Part shown: in pieces, positions 1 to 8,087 of the stretch
How positions within the stretch are numbered: the stretch's first letter is position 1
Layout: each line of letters opens with the position of its first letter
Assembly (NCBI RefSeq): GCF_934924865.1
Contig: NZ_OW235315.1
Coordinates: forward strand, 1,426,001 to 1,490,000
DNA: 64,000 nt
DNA from: Tepidibacter aestuarii
GTDB taxonomy: Bacteria > Bacillota > Clostridia > Peptostreptococcales > Peptostreptococcaceae
Direction: 5' to 3'
The notes under the pieces: model-generated
Seen by the model: the letters and a program-made list of their open reading frames with translations, nothing else
What the model was told of the DNA's origin: nothing
Database searches by the model: none
Program-made: the position numbers and the translations under genes

Positions 1-1
1 T

Positions 2-178
2 AAATTAAATGGGTGTATAGTATTATTTATAGGAATAGGGGGTATTTTTGGAAAAGATTCAACCTATGGAATAAGAGATTTGTCTTTAGGATTAATGTTT
101 ATAAACGTAGGAGTAAAAAGTTATAAAGTATATTATATTTTAAAAAAAGGAGTCGTACTAGATTCAGCATTATATTAA
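2..178 (+). CDS. C-terminal part of a membrane protein, cut by the window start
   Basis: An open frame runs in from the left edge and stops at TAA 176-178, giving 58 residues. The first part is hydrophobic and glycine-rich (VLFIGIGGIFG, then LGLMFINVG) and the end is short and basic. I do not recognise the family. It could equally be the tail of a decayed gene, because the DNA just downstream is full of broken frames. Confidence 0.35.
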   Translation, partial: KLNGCIVLFIGIGGIFGKDSTYGIRDLSLGLMFINVGVKSYKVYYILKKGVVLDSALY

Positions 179-424
179 TGGAATAAAATTAAATCTTGGA
201 AGTTTGAAAAAAGGGGAATGAATAAAATTTCACTTAAGTTAGATAAAAAAGAATAGATTTCATTGTTTATGAAGAATATAATGAAAAAGTTGAGGCGTTA
301 TTAAATGAATATATAGTTCAAAAGAAAGATGACAATGGAATGTAACAAAGAATATACTATGGTGAGAATTCAATAGCACATAAAACTATTGTTGTACATT
401 ATAATTTAAATATCAATATGTATG

Positions 425-605
425 ATATATTTTGCAAAAGAAACAGGAGGAATATATCTAGAACCATATACCCAGTTACCTGATGATTATGATGCTAGAG
501 AAAGATCTTGGTATATAAATACTAAAAAAAGGAAATTACGTCTCAGATACATGTACAGATATGAATAATGGTGATAAAGTGATTACTGTAACAAAAGGTA
601 TTTAA
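425..605 (+). pseudogene. Remnant of a methyl-accepting chemotaxis protein sensor domain (dCache)
   Basis: Two frames joined by a shift in the A-run near 525-532 read GIYLEPYTQLPDDYDARERS, then WYINTKK, then GNYVSDTCTDMNNGDKVITV before a stop. The order PY..LP..YD.R.R.WY followed by Y..D..TG..VIT is the usual signature of the extracytoplasmic dCache domain of clostridial chemoreceptors. No membrane, HAMP or signalling domain remains, so this is a fragment with at least one frameshift. Confidence 0.6.
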
Positions 606-744
606 GAAAATGGAAAACTATAAAATTACTCATATCTTTTAAACGTATTCAACATATGCATTTAATTTCAGAGAGATTATTGAAACTGTGAGAATAAGAC
701 TATCCACTGTTGCCAAGTTATATATAACAGCCTATTGTAATAAA

Positions 745-770
745 ACAGACGCTAGTTATCTAGCGTCTGT
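745..770. terminator. Perfect stem-loop between two remnants
   Basis: ACAGACGCTAG and its exact complement CTAGCGTCTGT flank a four-base TTAT loop, an 11-bp stem. Read on the minus strand it is followed by TTTATT, so it best fits a terminator for the decayed transporter frame at 800-949. The plus side has no T-run. Confidence 0.5.
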
Positions 771-799
771 TAAAGACTCATTACCTCTAATTTTTTATG

Positions 800-949
800 C
801 TATCTTTTTCTTAACTCTTTCAATATCAATGATGTAGATATTCATACAATTGTTGCAAGATAAAGTATTGAAAAAATAATAGCATAATAATAAAATTCTG
901 CACTTCCACTTTTAAATAGACTTGCCCCTATTGCTGGTACTATAGCCTG
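800..949 (-). pseudogene. C-terminal remnant of a transporter, probably MFS
   Basis: The minus-strand frame reads QAIVPAIGASLFKSGSAEF, YYYAIIFSILYLATIV, an in-frame TGA, then ISTSLILKELRKR and TAG. One hydrophobic segment followed by a basic tail resembles the end of an MFS permease. The rest of the gene is absent upstream. The in-frame stop and truncation mark it as dead. The family call is inference from a short stretch. Confidence 0.4.
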
Positions 950-972
950 AAAAAGATCTTAAAGGTCTTTTT

Positions 973-1131
973 TTATCTAATCATATTCATATACTCATTT
1001 ATTAAAACATCTAATTGTTTACCTAAATTTATTAATTCTTCATTTTTACACAAAATATCTTCATTTAGCATTATAGAAAATATCTTTTCTTTAAGTTCAA
1101 TAATTTCTTCCTTTTTCTTTGTTAAATTCAT
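973..1131 (-). CDS. Spo0E-like aspartyl-phosphate phosphatase
   Basis: This 52-residue protein begins MNLTKKKEEIIELKEKI and carries LGKQLDVLINEY. That corresponds to the SQELDxLIxxY signature of the Spo0E family, small helical hairpins that dephosphorylate Spo0A~P or other response regulators and delay sporulation. The start was set at the ATG preceded by GGGGAAGG; a longer upstream frame lacks a usable ribosome site. The usual Ser-Gln of the signature is Gly-Lys here, so activity may differ. A second, better-conserved paralog lies 0.8 kb away at 1904-2068 on the same strand. Confidence 0.7.
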   Translation of the reverse strand: MNLTKKKEEIIELKEKIFSIMLNEDILCKNEELINLGKQLDVLINEYMNMIR

Positions 1132-1330
1132 ATTTCTACCTTCCCCTCGAAATAACACTTATATTATTTTGGTTACTTGTTTTATATATAATAATTAGAC
1201 TGTAAAAATACAAAGAAAGTTTCATAAAAGTATACAAATTTTACATATTATTCTTTAAAAAAGATATTTATTGGATAGGTGAGTTTGTATTTTCTATAAT
1301 ATACAAAATTTAAAACCTCTTGGAATCATA

Positions 1331-1742
1331 TTAGGAGGATTTATTTTTATATACTTTCAAAACTTCTAATAATGCATAAATACGAATATCTGTAAATGAT
1401 AACAAAAAGAGTATGAAGAATAGTAAGGTTAATTCTAAAATAGTACGGATTAATGCAAAAGAAATTACAAGAAAATTAGGATTAAATTTCTTATAATGAA
1501 TTAAATAAATCATAAAACTTGAAAGAACTGCATATACACCTATATCATCAGGTAAATGAGATATAGATCCATGCTTTATAGGTGTAACTCCCAAAAATCA
1601 AGAAATATGCCAAATTCATTAACTAGATGTGCTAGCATTGCTCAAAATGGAGCTATTATTAGAACAATTTTTTATCTTTTTTAAAGAGAAATAAACCAAA
1701 TATCCAAAAGAGAACAAAAAACAAAAGCCAATCTATCAACAT
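1331..1742 (-). pseudogene. Broken multi-pass membrane protein, possibly CBO0543-like
   Basis: Starting after AGGAGTAATTTTT at ATG 1742, the frame reads MLIDWLLFFVLFWIFGLF and then breaks. It continues in other frames as AHLVNEFGIFLDFW and finally HGSISHLPDDIGVYAVLSSF, FMIYLIHYKKFNPNFLVISF and two further hydrophobic helices. At least two frameshifts and one stop interrupt it. Together the pieces look like a four- or five-helix membrane protein of about 140 residues. The family assignment is a weak guess. Confidence 0.45.
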
Positions 1743-1884
1743 AAAAATTACTCCTATCACAATGAAAAATTATATTATGGGCTTTATTATTTGGAAAAAT
1801 AAAGATATTAATACGTAAAACGACTATATTGCGTATTAAATAAATTACACCGAATGCTACACGATGGATGGGTGTGGTTAATAT

Positions 1885-1905
1885 AAAAAAAGACCTAAAA
1901 GGTCT
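1885..1905 (-). terminator. Terminator of the second Spo0E-like gene
   Basis: On the minus strand AGACC-TTTTA-GGTCT is followed by a T-run, directly abutting the stop codon of the gene at 1904-2068. Confidence 0.6.
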
Positions 1906-2068
1906 AAATTGATGTAGTCATGTATATGTATTTGTTTATTAAAATATCTAACTCTTGACTCAATTTTATTAAATCTTGATTCTGATATAATATTATATTA
2001 TTTAAAGTCATAGTATCTAATTTTTTTCTCATTTCTTCAATTTCATTTTTTATTTTTATTATTTCCAT
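1904..2068 (-). CDS. Spo0E-like aspartyl-phosphate phosphatase
   Basis: This 54-residue protein starts MEIIKIKNEIEEMRKKLD and contains LSQELDILINKY, a near-perfect Spo0E-family signature in which Ser-Gln-Glu-Leu-Asp forms the phosphatase face acting on phosphorylated response regulators such as Spo0A. The ribosome site AAGGAG lies 8 bases before ATG 2068, and a terminator follows immediately. It is short enough to be missed by length-filtered gene calling. It is paralogous to the gene at 973-1131. Such genes are typically present in several copies in spore formers. Confidence 0.8.
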   Translation of the reverse strand: MEIIKIKNEIEEMRKKLDTMTLNNIILYQNQDLIKLSQELDILINKYIYMTTSI

Positions 2069-2326
2069 ATCAACACTCCTTTTAAACTTTACGACTTTAA
2101 AGATAGATAAACGTTTTAGTACTTATATACACACGAATTAAATTATACCATAAGTTACAAATTTGTCCATATAATTTTTGTTTATTACTTAACTTAATAT
2201 TTTCAACTATACCTAAAATACTGTTTTAGGATTAGTTAAGGGGCTTTTTTGTAGTTTTATTGTAAAATAATAATCAATTTATATTAAATTTATTACATAA
2301 GGGATTACCAAGATAGACAATCAAAG

Positions 2327-2539
2327 CAAGGTGAAGAGAAACAATTTAATATGGTTAAATCTAAAAATCAAGAGGTAAAGCCAAATGAATCAAATAGATA
2401 TACAGGTACTACAACAGAGAGTACAAGCTCTGATAAAGAGTAGAGTGAATACACGCCAAAGTCACCAGAGACATACGGACTTGAACAGTTATCTGAAGAG
2501 GAACTTAAAGAGTGGATGCTAGAAAACGGACTCTTTTAA
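2327..2539 (+). pseudogene. C-terminal remnant of a phage replication initiator (DnaD-like)
   Basis: The frame reads QGEEKQFNMVKSKNQEVKPN, a Thr/Ser-rich linker, an in-frame TAG, then YGLEQLSEEELKEWMLENGL and TAA. It abuts a DnaC-like fragment at 2541. An initiator or replisome organizer followed by a helicase loader is the usual phage order, and that order is the main reason for the call. There is no N-terminal domain. Confidence 0.4.
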
Positions 2540-2540
2540 A

Positions 2541-2932
2541 TGCTCAAAGTGTAAGGATAAGGAGCTAGTATATAACCCAGAGCTTGATGCCATGGAGTAT
2601 TATGAATTCAGGGAAAGAAAACCGTATGAGATAATTTTAAGAAACTCAGGGATATACGAAGCCTTTAGAAAAAAGACTTTTGATACATTTCAAGATAAGG
2701 GTAACAGTGAACTTCAAAAAACAAAGATAGCAGCTATTATGTATTGCAAACAGAGTACACAACTACAAAACAATATATCTAACTCAATAGCTTTTCTAGG
2801 TCAAGTAGGAGCGGGTAAGACTACTTATCTATTGCTATAGCTAATAACTTAATGAGCAAGAGCATAGGGGTGCTATATATGCAATACAGATACTTAAAAG
2901 GTGCTCCAATCGTAGTATCTAGCCAAAGGTAA
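2541..2932 (+). pseudogene. Phage DnaC-like helicase loader, frameshifted
   Basis: The frame opens with CSKCKDKELVY, a degenerate zinc-binding start, continues through KTFDTFQDKGNSELQKTKIA and reaches SIAFLGQVGAGKT, a Walker A motif. It then shifts frame in KTTYLL and resumes as AIANNLMSKSIGVLYMQYRY. This is the architecture of phage DnaC/IstB-like loaders that bring the replicative helicase onto the origin. The frameshift at the Walker A end and the missing C-terminus make it non-functional. It marks a prophage that has mostly decayed. Confidence 0.65.
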
Positions 2933-3025
2933 GAATATAAGTAGTGATTGTATGGCAAAATTAAGCAAATAAAAGAGATGATACTCAGCTTTACATAAAA
3001 TATGAAGTATAAAGAGGTGGTGGAT

Positions 3026-3115
3026 ATGGGAGTTTTATTTGAAGTAGTTGAGATTATTCAAAAGAGGATTGAAGAGGAAAATCATAGGCCATGGCTTGAA
3101 GTGATAGAACATTAA
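3026..3115 (+). CDS. Very small possible phage-type protein (29 residues)
   Basis: GAGGTGGTGGAT precedes ATG 3026; the product MGVLFEVVEIIQKRIEEENH ends RPWLEVIEH. It is acidic and helical. An in-frame ATG at 3002 would add eight residues. It sits downstream of the phage replication remnants. I do not recognise it. It may be a relic. Confidence 0.3.
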   Translation: MGVLFEVVEIIQKRIEEENHRPWLEVIEH

Positions 3116-3280
3116 AAAGAAACTAGTTTAAATAAAATTTAGTTCATGAAATGGAAAATAAAAATTATAATCAAAGAAAGAATATAAGTAGAAAAAGAAT
3201 ATTATAAAGAATACATACCTATTCAAAGAAAACAAGAATAAATAAGGATTACTAAATAAGCAATCCCCATTTGATAATGT

Positions 3281-3469
3281 CTATTTACCAATTAGTTGTT
3301 TTTCTGCCATTTCAACTAATTTTCTAGTGATCTGACCAGTATGATATGAAGCTAAATAGTCAGAATCTATAGAATCAGAATTAGTTACACCTAGTTCTTT
3401 ACCCATTTCAATTTTAAATTGATCTAAAGCTGATCTTGCTTCAGGAACTACAAGTTTTTTTCTTGACAT
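3281..3469 (-). CDS. Alpha/beta-type small acid-soluble spore protein
   Basis: This 62-residue protein contains VPEARSALDQFKIEMGKELG and LASYHTGQITRKLVEMAEKQ, which match the two conserved helices of alpha/beta SASPs. These proteins coat and protect DNA in the dormant spore and are degraded on germination by GPR protease, which cleaves near the conserved EI/EM site; EM is visible here in IEMGKEL. AAGGAG precedes the start. The Ser/Asp-rich loop between the helices (NSDSIDSD) is typical. Expression in the forespore under sigma-G is expected from the family, but I did not resolve a promoter. Confidence 0.9.
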   Translation of the reverse strand: MSRKKLVVPEARSALDQFKIEMGKELGVTNSDSIDSDYLASYHTGQITRKLVEMAEKQLIGK

Positions 3470-3676
3470 TAAAAAATCAACTCCTTAAATTGAGTTATAT
3501 TTAGCTGTGATTAATAGTATATCCATATTGTTTAGATTTATGAAATAATTTTAAATTTACATTTAACAGTGTGGAAGAGAGTAAGGCAATTGGCTAATGA
3601 GATTTAATTAAGTATCATAAGAATAGTAATAGTTACACGATTATTAAAAATAAAAAAAATTGCTATTAAGCAATTT

Positions 3677-4030
3677 CTAAGCTAGAGATTTTGTATCTAG
3701 AGGATCATTTCCGTATTGATTAGATCCAATAGTTCCTCTCTTGAATAATATACATAAAATTAGAAATATATTATAAATTGGAACGAGCAATAATAATGCA
3801 TATATTGAGGATTTATCTAAATCGTGTAAACGCTGAATGATAAGACAAACTATACTTAATAAGTTAAATGTGTTTATTATTTTATCAACTAGTTTGAACT
3901 GATTATAGTCAAATAGATGATACGGATATAAAGTACTTAGTACTGTAAAAAATATAATAACAGCAAAAATATTTCCGATAAAAAGACCTCGACTTAAACG
4001 ACCTTTAAGAGAAAAAAATCTATGCATCAT
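3677..4030 (-). CDS. DUF805-family inner membrane protein
   Basis: The start was placed at the ATG after AAGGAGATGAT; a longer frame upstream lacks a ribosome site. The 117-residue product begins MMHRFFSLKGRLSRGLFIG, has several hydrophobic helices and carries QRLHDLDKSS, the family's R-LHD-x-x-K-S signature, near residue 70. It ends with the conserved GTIGSNQYGNDP, equivalent to G-x-x-G-x-N-x-Y-G-x-D-P. DUF805 proteins are small membrane proteins of unknown function. The gene stands alone on the minus strand. Confidence 0.85.
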   Translation of the reverse strand: MMHRFFSLKGRLSRGLFIGNIFAVIIFFTVLSTLYPYHLFDYNQFKLVDKIINTFNLLSIVCLIIQRLHDLDKSSIYALLLLVPIYNIFLILCILFKRGTIGSNQYGNDPLDTKSLA

Positions 4031-4240
4031 ATCATCTCCTTGTTTTAAAATATATAAATACTGCATTATTATACCAAATTTAGGAATTGCATGAAAAGAG
4101 TCTATAGAACTAAAAATAAAATACATATGAAAGAAAGGGGATCTTGTAGGTTATGTAGGAGTTATGTTTTTGTTAATTGCACTATCTGATTTATAACAAT
4201 ACATTTAATATAAGTTAAATATACTTATCAAAACTAAGAT

Positions 4241-4267
4241 AAGAGATATCATAGTAAGATATCTCTT
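4241..4267. terminator. Stem-loop terminator
   Basis: AAGAGATATC and GATATCTCTT form a 10-bp stem with a seven-base loop. It lies just past the minus-strand gene ending at 4292, whose terminator it most likely is. T-rich sequence follows on both strands. Confidence 0.6.
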
Positions 4268-4291
4268 ATTATTAGAGTATTAAGATGAATA

Positions 4292-4453
4292 TTACTTTAC
4301 ACTTAGATCATTAAAAGATTTTTTATTAGTTGCAGTGGTGTTATTTATCTTTTTACTGTTAACGCTAGATTTTAAATCCATTTCATTATAAGCTGCAGCT
4401 GTATTTGCTTGATCTGATGTTAGTTTATGAGATTTTTGGAATTTATCATTCAT
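4292..4453 (-). CDS. Small hydrophilic protein of unknown function (53 residues)
   Basis: A very strong site, GAGGAGGTACTTAAC, precedes ATG 4453. The product starts MNDKFQKSHKLTSDQANTAA and is rich in Asn, Lys, Ser and Thr, with no hydrophobic core or cysteines. The composition resembles small spore or coat-associated proteins, but I see no diagnostic motif, so that remains inference. It has its own terminator. Confidence 0.6.
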   Translation of the reverse strand: MNDKFQKSHKLTSDQANTAAAYNEMDLKSSVNSKKINNTTATNKKSFNDLSVK

Positions 4454-4689
4454 GTTAAGTACCTCCTCTGTATTTTTAAAAACTTTATTATTAATTTAAC
4501 CAATTATATTGTATATAACTAAGGAATTAAATTATATTAATAGAAAAATTTCCAAAGACTAAAGTATAAATTAATAAAGTGACTAGAGAAGTACTTGAAG
4601 TTGAAGGTTTATAAGTAGAAGTTAAACCGGGGAAGTTTGAGATAAAGTTTTAGAATTATGTTTTAGTAGCAAAAATATTAAATAAAAAT

Positions 4690-5007
4690 CTAATCTTTTG
4701 ATTCTATATATTTTTCTAAAGCTCTAAAAATTATATACACAAGTTGGCAAGTGATTTTCCATAACATTAAAAAGAAATAAAAAGCTACTAAAGAACAAAT
4801 AAATCCAAATGCAAAATTAGGTTCAGATGTACCAGTAAACCATACTGGACTTTTATAATTAATACTGACCATAACAGGATTATCTATTGCAATAAAATTC
4901 CCAATAAAAAAGCTAGGGATTATTAATAAGAAAATTCCTGTATGGAATAGCTTTTCAAAAAGATTAAGTGCAGTATCTGGCTTAAATTTTAAAAATTCGT
5001 TATTTAT
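4690..5007 (-). CDS. Small two-helix membrane protein with an apparent ATA start
   Basis: The open frame extends upstream of its first ATG through NNEFLKFKPDTALNLFEKLF and a hydrophobic stretch. It reaches a codon ATA at 5005-5007 that sits 7 bases after AAGGAG, exactly where a start codon belongs. Translated from there it is 105 residues with two or three membrane segments (GIFLLIIPSFFIGNFIAI; FAFGFICSLVAFYFFLMLW). I do not recognise the family. Either ATA is used inefficiently or the gene recently lost ATG. Initiation at the internal ATG 4872 would delete the first helix. Confidence 0.5.
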   Translation of the reverse strand: MNNEFLKFKPDTALNLFEKLFHTGIFLLIIPSFFIGNFIAIDNPVMVSINYKSPVWFTGTSEPNFAFGFICSLVAFYFFLMLWKITCQLVYIIFRALEKYIESKD

Positions 5008-5124
5008 ATTAAGTCTCCTTTATATAAGATTTACAACCGAATAATACCATTAATGAAAAGATTTATCAATAGGGGGGGATACCTTGAGAGATACAAGCTA
5101 TAGAAAGAACTATAAAATGCTAAC

Positions 5125-5442
5125 AACGGGAAGGTCTTCGAAGAGGAAATAATAAAATTAAATGAAGGATATAAAAACAGAAGAATAGCATTAATACAAA
5201 AAATAGTACGCCATGGCAAGTAAAAAGATATAGACAGAGCATTAGATGATCTTAATGAGGATGAAAGAAGGATAATTAAACTAAGATACATAGATGGTCT
5301 ACAATGGTGACAGGTAGCTGGTATGGCAAAATACAGTGAAAGATGGTGCAGAGAAAAAAGAAAAGAGGTAATAGGCAAATTGGAAATAGGGTTATTTGGA
5401 GATACTTCTGTTTTAGTTACGTTTAACTTCCACATTTCTTAG
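5125..5442 (+). pseudogene. Degenerate phage late-transcription regulator (ArpU/sigma-region-4-like)
   Basis: With two stops read through (TAA after VRHGK, TGA within QWW) the frame gives KVFEEEIIKLNEGYKNRRIA, then LDDLNEDERRIIKLRYIDGL, then AGMAKYSERWCREKRKEV. DERRIIKLRY followed by a W-x-x-VA helix-turn-helix is typical of ArpU and sigma-70 region-4-like phage regulators placed just before terminase genes. The stop codons show it is dead. A second, more eroded copy with the same downstream DNA lies near 15,165. Confidence 0.6.
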
Positions 5443-5535
5443 GGGAGCCATGATATTATTGTATCATAGAGAAATGAGCTAATCTCACACAGTTAGCTAT
5501 TGAAAAAGTGAAAATTATTATATTTTTTATGTTAA

Positions 5536-5566
5536 GGCTAGGTGATTATTCATCTAGCTTTTTTTC
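5536..5566 (+). terminator. Rho-independent terminator
   Basis: GCTAGGTGA and TCATCTAGC pair (one G-T) around a TTAT loop and are followed by seven Ts. Confidence 0.65.
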
Positions 5567-5827
5567 TTAACTTAGTAAAAAAATGAAGAAAATTCTATTT
5601 TTATGTATAATTATAGAAACTAGAAGGGGGATATCACGGCTGATCGTAAATGGATTGATAAAGATACCACTTATAAATTTGATTAAAAAAAGCAACTAAA
5701 AATGGTTATGAGGATACAAGTACAAACGGGTAGATAGCTGGATAAAAAATATATAGGAAGCTATTATAGTATAAAAAGGAAAGAAGAGCTATATATAGAA
5801 TTATGTATATAGAGAGGGGTGGGATTT

Positions 5828-6130
5828 ATGAATATATATAGACTTGTTATTGAGGGAGAAGACATCAAAAATGAAAAAGTAGAAATATCTGAAGATGGAC
5901 CTATTGGGTATGGAAGACATTATAAAAAATGGATTATGAAATCAATTATATTTATGGAAAAAAAATATCCAGCTTCAGTATTAACAAAAAGACTTATTGA
6001 AATAAGTGAAAATGCATTGAAAAATGATATTAAGTATTTAGAAGATATATTATTAATACTAAAAGCGGTCAAAGAAACAGAGCAAGATGATGAAGAATAT
6101 TATGGACAGGATGAACCTGTTATTGTATAG
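5828..6130 (+). CDS. Acidic helical protein of unknown function (100 residues)
   Basis: GAGAGGGGTGGG precedes ATG 5828, which I chose over the GTG nine bases earlier because that codon lies inside the ribosome site. The product has no membrane segment or cysteine. It carries a basic central helix (HYKKWIMKSIIFMEKKYP), then a helical stretch, and ends in an acidic tail (EQDDEEYYGQDEPVIV). I do not recognise it. It lies between two phage-derived remnants, so it may be prophage cargo. Confidence 0.5.
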   Translation: MNIYRLVIEGEDIKNEKVEISEDGPIGYGRHYKKWIMKSIIFMEKKYPASVLTKRLIEISENALKNDIKYLEDILLILKAVKETEQDDEEYYGQDEPVIV

Positions 6131-6148
6131 ACTAATAGCTAATTAATG

Positions 6149-6196
6149 AAGTGAACCTCAAATGTTAGACATAAATCTAATATTTGGGGTTCACTT
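6149..6196. repeat. Short palindromic element, IS-end-like, doubling as a terminator
   Basis: The 48 bases are almost a complete palindrome: AAGTGAACCTCAAATGTTAGA faces TCTAATATTTGGGGTTCACTT around a short centre. The TG...CA ends and the ATGTTAGAC core resemble IS3-family terminal repeats joined head to head with no transposase between. A related, more diverged element lies at 19,163-19,238. It lies just past the gene ending at 6130 and could terminate it. Confidence 0.5.
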
Positions 6197-6253
6197 TATT
6201 TGTGCAAAATAAACATAAAAATCTATAAAAGCAATTAGCACTAGGTGGTGGTA

Positions 6254-6500
6254 ATGGCAAGAGTAAGAAGTCCAAATAGAGATAAAGCTAAAGAAATATA
6301 TCTTAATTCCAAAGGATTGGTGAATTTAAAAGATATAGCAGAAAAATTAGGATTAGAAGATTCTCAAATTAGAAAATGGAAAAGCCAAGACAAAAGGGAT
6401 GATGAACTAAAAAGAGCGTTACCAAAAGGTAAAAGTAACGATACTAATAAAGAACAAAAGAAAAAAGAAATTAAACAAGATAATCTATTAAAAAAAGAAA
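6254..6500 (+). pseudogene. Truncated phage terminase small subunit
   Basis: AGGTGGTGGTA precedes ATG 6254, followed by MARVRSPNRDKAKEIYLNSK, DIAEKLGLEDSQIRKWK and SQDKRDDELKRALPKG. This is the DNA-binding N-terminal domain of YqaS/phBC6A51-type terminase small subunits: M-A-R-x-R-SPNRDKA plus a helix-turn-helix. After about residue 80 (KKENIY) the frame runs into DNA that is the antisense of an intact minus-strand gene, so the C-terminal oligomerisation part and the large subunit are gone. Confidence 0.65.
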
Positions 6501-6504
6501 ACAT

Positions 6505-6819
6505 TTATTTGGATTTTAATTTTATATTCTGTATAAACTCAGAATTTATAAGTTCATTACCTTTTTTAGTTTCAATCTCAATCCAATTTTCACTTATATT
6601 AATTATTTTTCCAACTACATTTACACCAAATGTTCCTGTAGAGATATGGCAATTCTTACCTAAATACTTTTTAACTAACTCGTTTGTCATAATTATTACA
6701 CCCTTACTTTTCTTTAGTTTAGAAATTAAAGCCCTGATTATCATACGTTGCTGTGGTAAAATAACAAATAATAAAATAAATATGGGCATGTATATTGCAA
6801 TCCATACTGATATATTCAA
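6505..6819 (-). CDS. Membrane-anchored small protein with a DUF6897-like C-terminus
   Basis: The 104-residue frame has one N-terminal membrane helix (IFILLFVILPQQR), a basic linker (ISKLKKSKG) and a compact beta-rich domain with YLGKNCHISTGTFGVNVVGK and WIEIETKKGNELINSEFIQN. The C-terminal part resembles small clostridial DUF6897 proteins; that match is from memory. The start appears to be TTG 6819 after AAGGAG; an ATG nearer the ribosome site (6825) is out of frame. An internal ATG after AAGGGTG could give only the soluble domain. Function unknown. Confidence 0.55.
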   Translation of the reverse strand: MNISVWIAIYMPIFILLFVILPQQRMIIRALISKLKKSKGVIIMTNELVKKYLGKNCHISTGTFGVNVVGKIINISENWIEIETKKGNELINSEFIQNIKLKSK

Positions 6820-7042
6820 TCATATATCACTCCTTGCTTACTAAGACTTATTTCTTATAAATATTGATAGATAAACTTTGTACAATAGACTACATGATAA
6901 CTATACCGTTAATTTCTAACTCTAATTATATTATTTACATTATTTAGAAATGCATACCCCTAAATCATATAAAAGATTAATTGGTCACAGATGTTATCAT
7001 ACCTTCATATTTTATTAGTAAAGAAATGATTGAAGGTGTGAA

Positions 7043-7422
7043 ATGAAAAAAGATTTGGAACGGCTCTAAACTGTATTGATGGTAGAGTTCAAATTCCTAT
7101 AATAAAGTGGTTGAAAGAAAACTTTGGTGTTGATTATGTAGATTTAATTACAGAACCTGGAATGGATAAGGTATTATCTCAAGGACATTGGGCTGAAATT
7201 CAAAAGTTAAGAGATAAAGTTATACTTTCAATAACAGCTCATAAATCTAATGTAGCTGCTGTAGTAGGACATTATGATTGTGCTGCAAATCCTGTTAGTG
7301 ACTGTAAACATTTTTGTGATATAGTAGCATCGATATATACAGTAAAATCATGGGGCATTCCTGTTACAGTGGTTGGTCTATGGGTAGATGAATTTGGATG
7401 TGTACATGTTGTAAGTATGTAA
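7043..7422 (+). pseudogene. Carbonic-anhydrase-like protein with a frameshift at codon 3-4
   Basis: GAAGGTGTGAA precedes ATG 7043, but six As follow where seven are needed. One extra A would give MKKRFGTALNCIDGRVQIPI followed by IKWLKENFGVDYVDLITEPG and VAAVVGHYDCAANPVSDCKH. The CIDGRVQ and H-x-D-C pattern resembles the small beta-carbonic-anhydrase-like family found in clostridia (zinc ligands Cys, His, Cys). All of the body from residue 4 is intact, so this is either a very recent one-base loss, phase-variable slippage in the A-run, or a sequencing error. A terminator follows. Confidence 0.6.
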
Positions 7423-7459
7423 GTTGAAATTATCTATCATGTGTATCAAATGATTAATT

Positions 7460-7503
7460 AAAACACCGTATTATTCAGAAATGGATTTTACGGTGTTTTT
7501 AAT
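7460..7503 (+). terminator. Rho-independent terminator
   Basis: AAACACCGTA and TACGGTGTTT form a 10-bp stem followed by Ts, after the carbonic-anhydrase-like gene. Confidence 0.7.
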
Positions 7504-7985
7504 TCGTAAAACAAGCAAAAGGAAATGTAATTAAAATAAGATTTTTAGTTATTCAAAATATATTTAAATTGTGAATTAAGAAAATTAATCTTTGATTTAA
7601 AAAATAAAGTTCATGGACTAAAAGGAAAATACAAATGCCCATATTAAAAATAGTTGTTAATGTATCGCCAAATATATCTCTCAAATTTTTTTGTTCTAAG
7701 ACATTCACAATGAAAATTAGGCTTAGCTAGTGAACAATAAATAATAGATAATCCACCAAAAATTTCTATTAATTTCAGAATCATATTAAGCACCAAACTT
7801 TTTTATTAAATATAGCATATTTAAAGCTATATTAATAGAAATATGATAAAAATGTGAATATAAGTTTTTTGGAGTAAGGAGTTAGCCTAACACTAATTAG
7901 AATTTTAGTGAACAATCAATAAATGAGAGAATAAAAAGTATGAATATTCCATAATATAGTTAAAAGACAGAAAGGGGTGTTAAAC
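7504..7985. other. 480 bases without a convincing gene
   Basis: The stretch is very AT-rich. A minus-strand frame from ATG 7784 reads MILKLIEIFGGLSIIYCSLA for about 45 codons; a shift in an A-run would continue it into NLRDIFGDTLTTIFNMGICI. It may be the ghost of a small membrane protein, but its ribosome site is poor. GAAAGGGGTG at the right edge serves the next gene. Confidence 0.3.
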
Positions 7986-8087
7986 ATGACGGTATATTCA
8001 ATAGGACTAATAGCATTATGTTTAATATTAAGATTTTATATAAGTAAGGATAAATACAATGACAAAGAAAAAGAAAGTAAGTTTTAA
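7986..8087 (+). CDS. Tiny single-helix membrane protein (33 residues)
   Basis: GAAAGGGGTGTTAAAC precedes ATG 7986. The product is one hydrophobic helix (VYSIGLIALCLILRFYI) followed by a highly charged tail (SKDKYNDKEKESKF). Its last 29 bases overlap the next gene in another frame, suggesting translational coupling. The shape resembles small membrane peptides such as sporulation or type-I-toxin peptides, but I cannot assign it. Confidence 0.5.
   Translation: MTVYSIGLIALCLILRFYISKDKYNDKEKESKF

Noticed and set aside
5315..5330. In-frame TGA after QW in the phage-regulator remnant as another selenocysteine site
   Set aside because: The frame also has a TAA, and the parallel copy near 15,240 has TGG at the matching place, so it is decay of a tryptophan codon.
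5031..5435. Minus-strand frame of 134 codons rich in Ser and Leu
   Set aside because: It lies opposite the phage-regulator remnant, has no ribosome site, and its composition is that of an antisense shadow.
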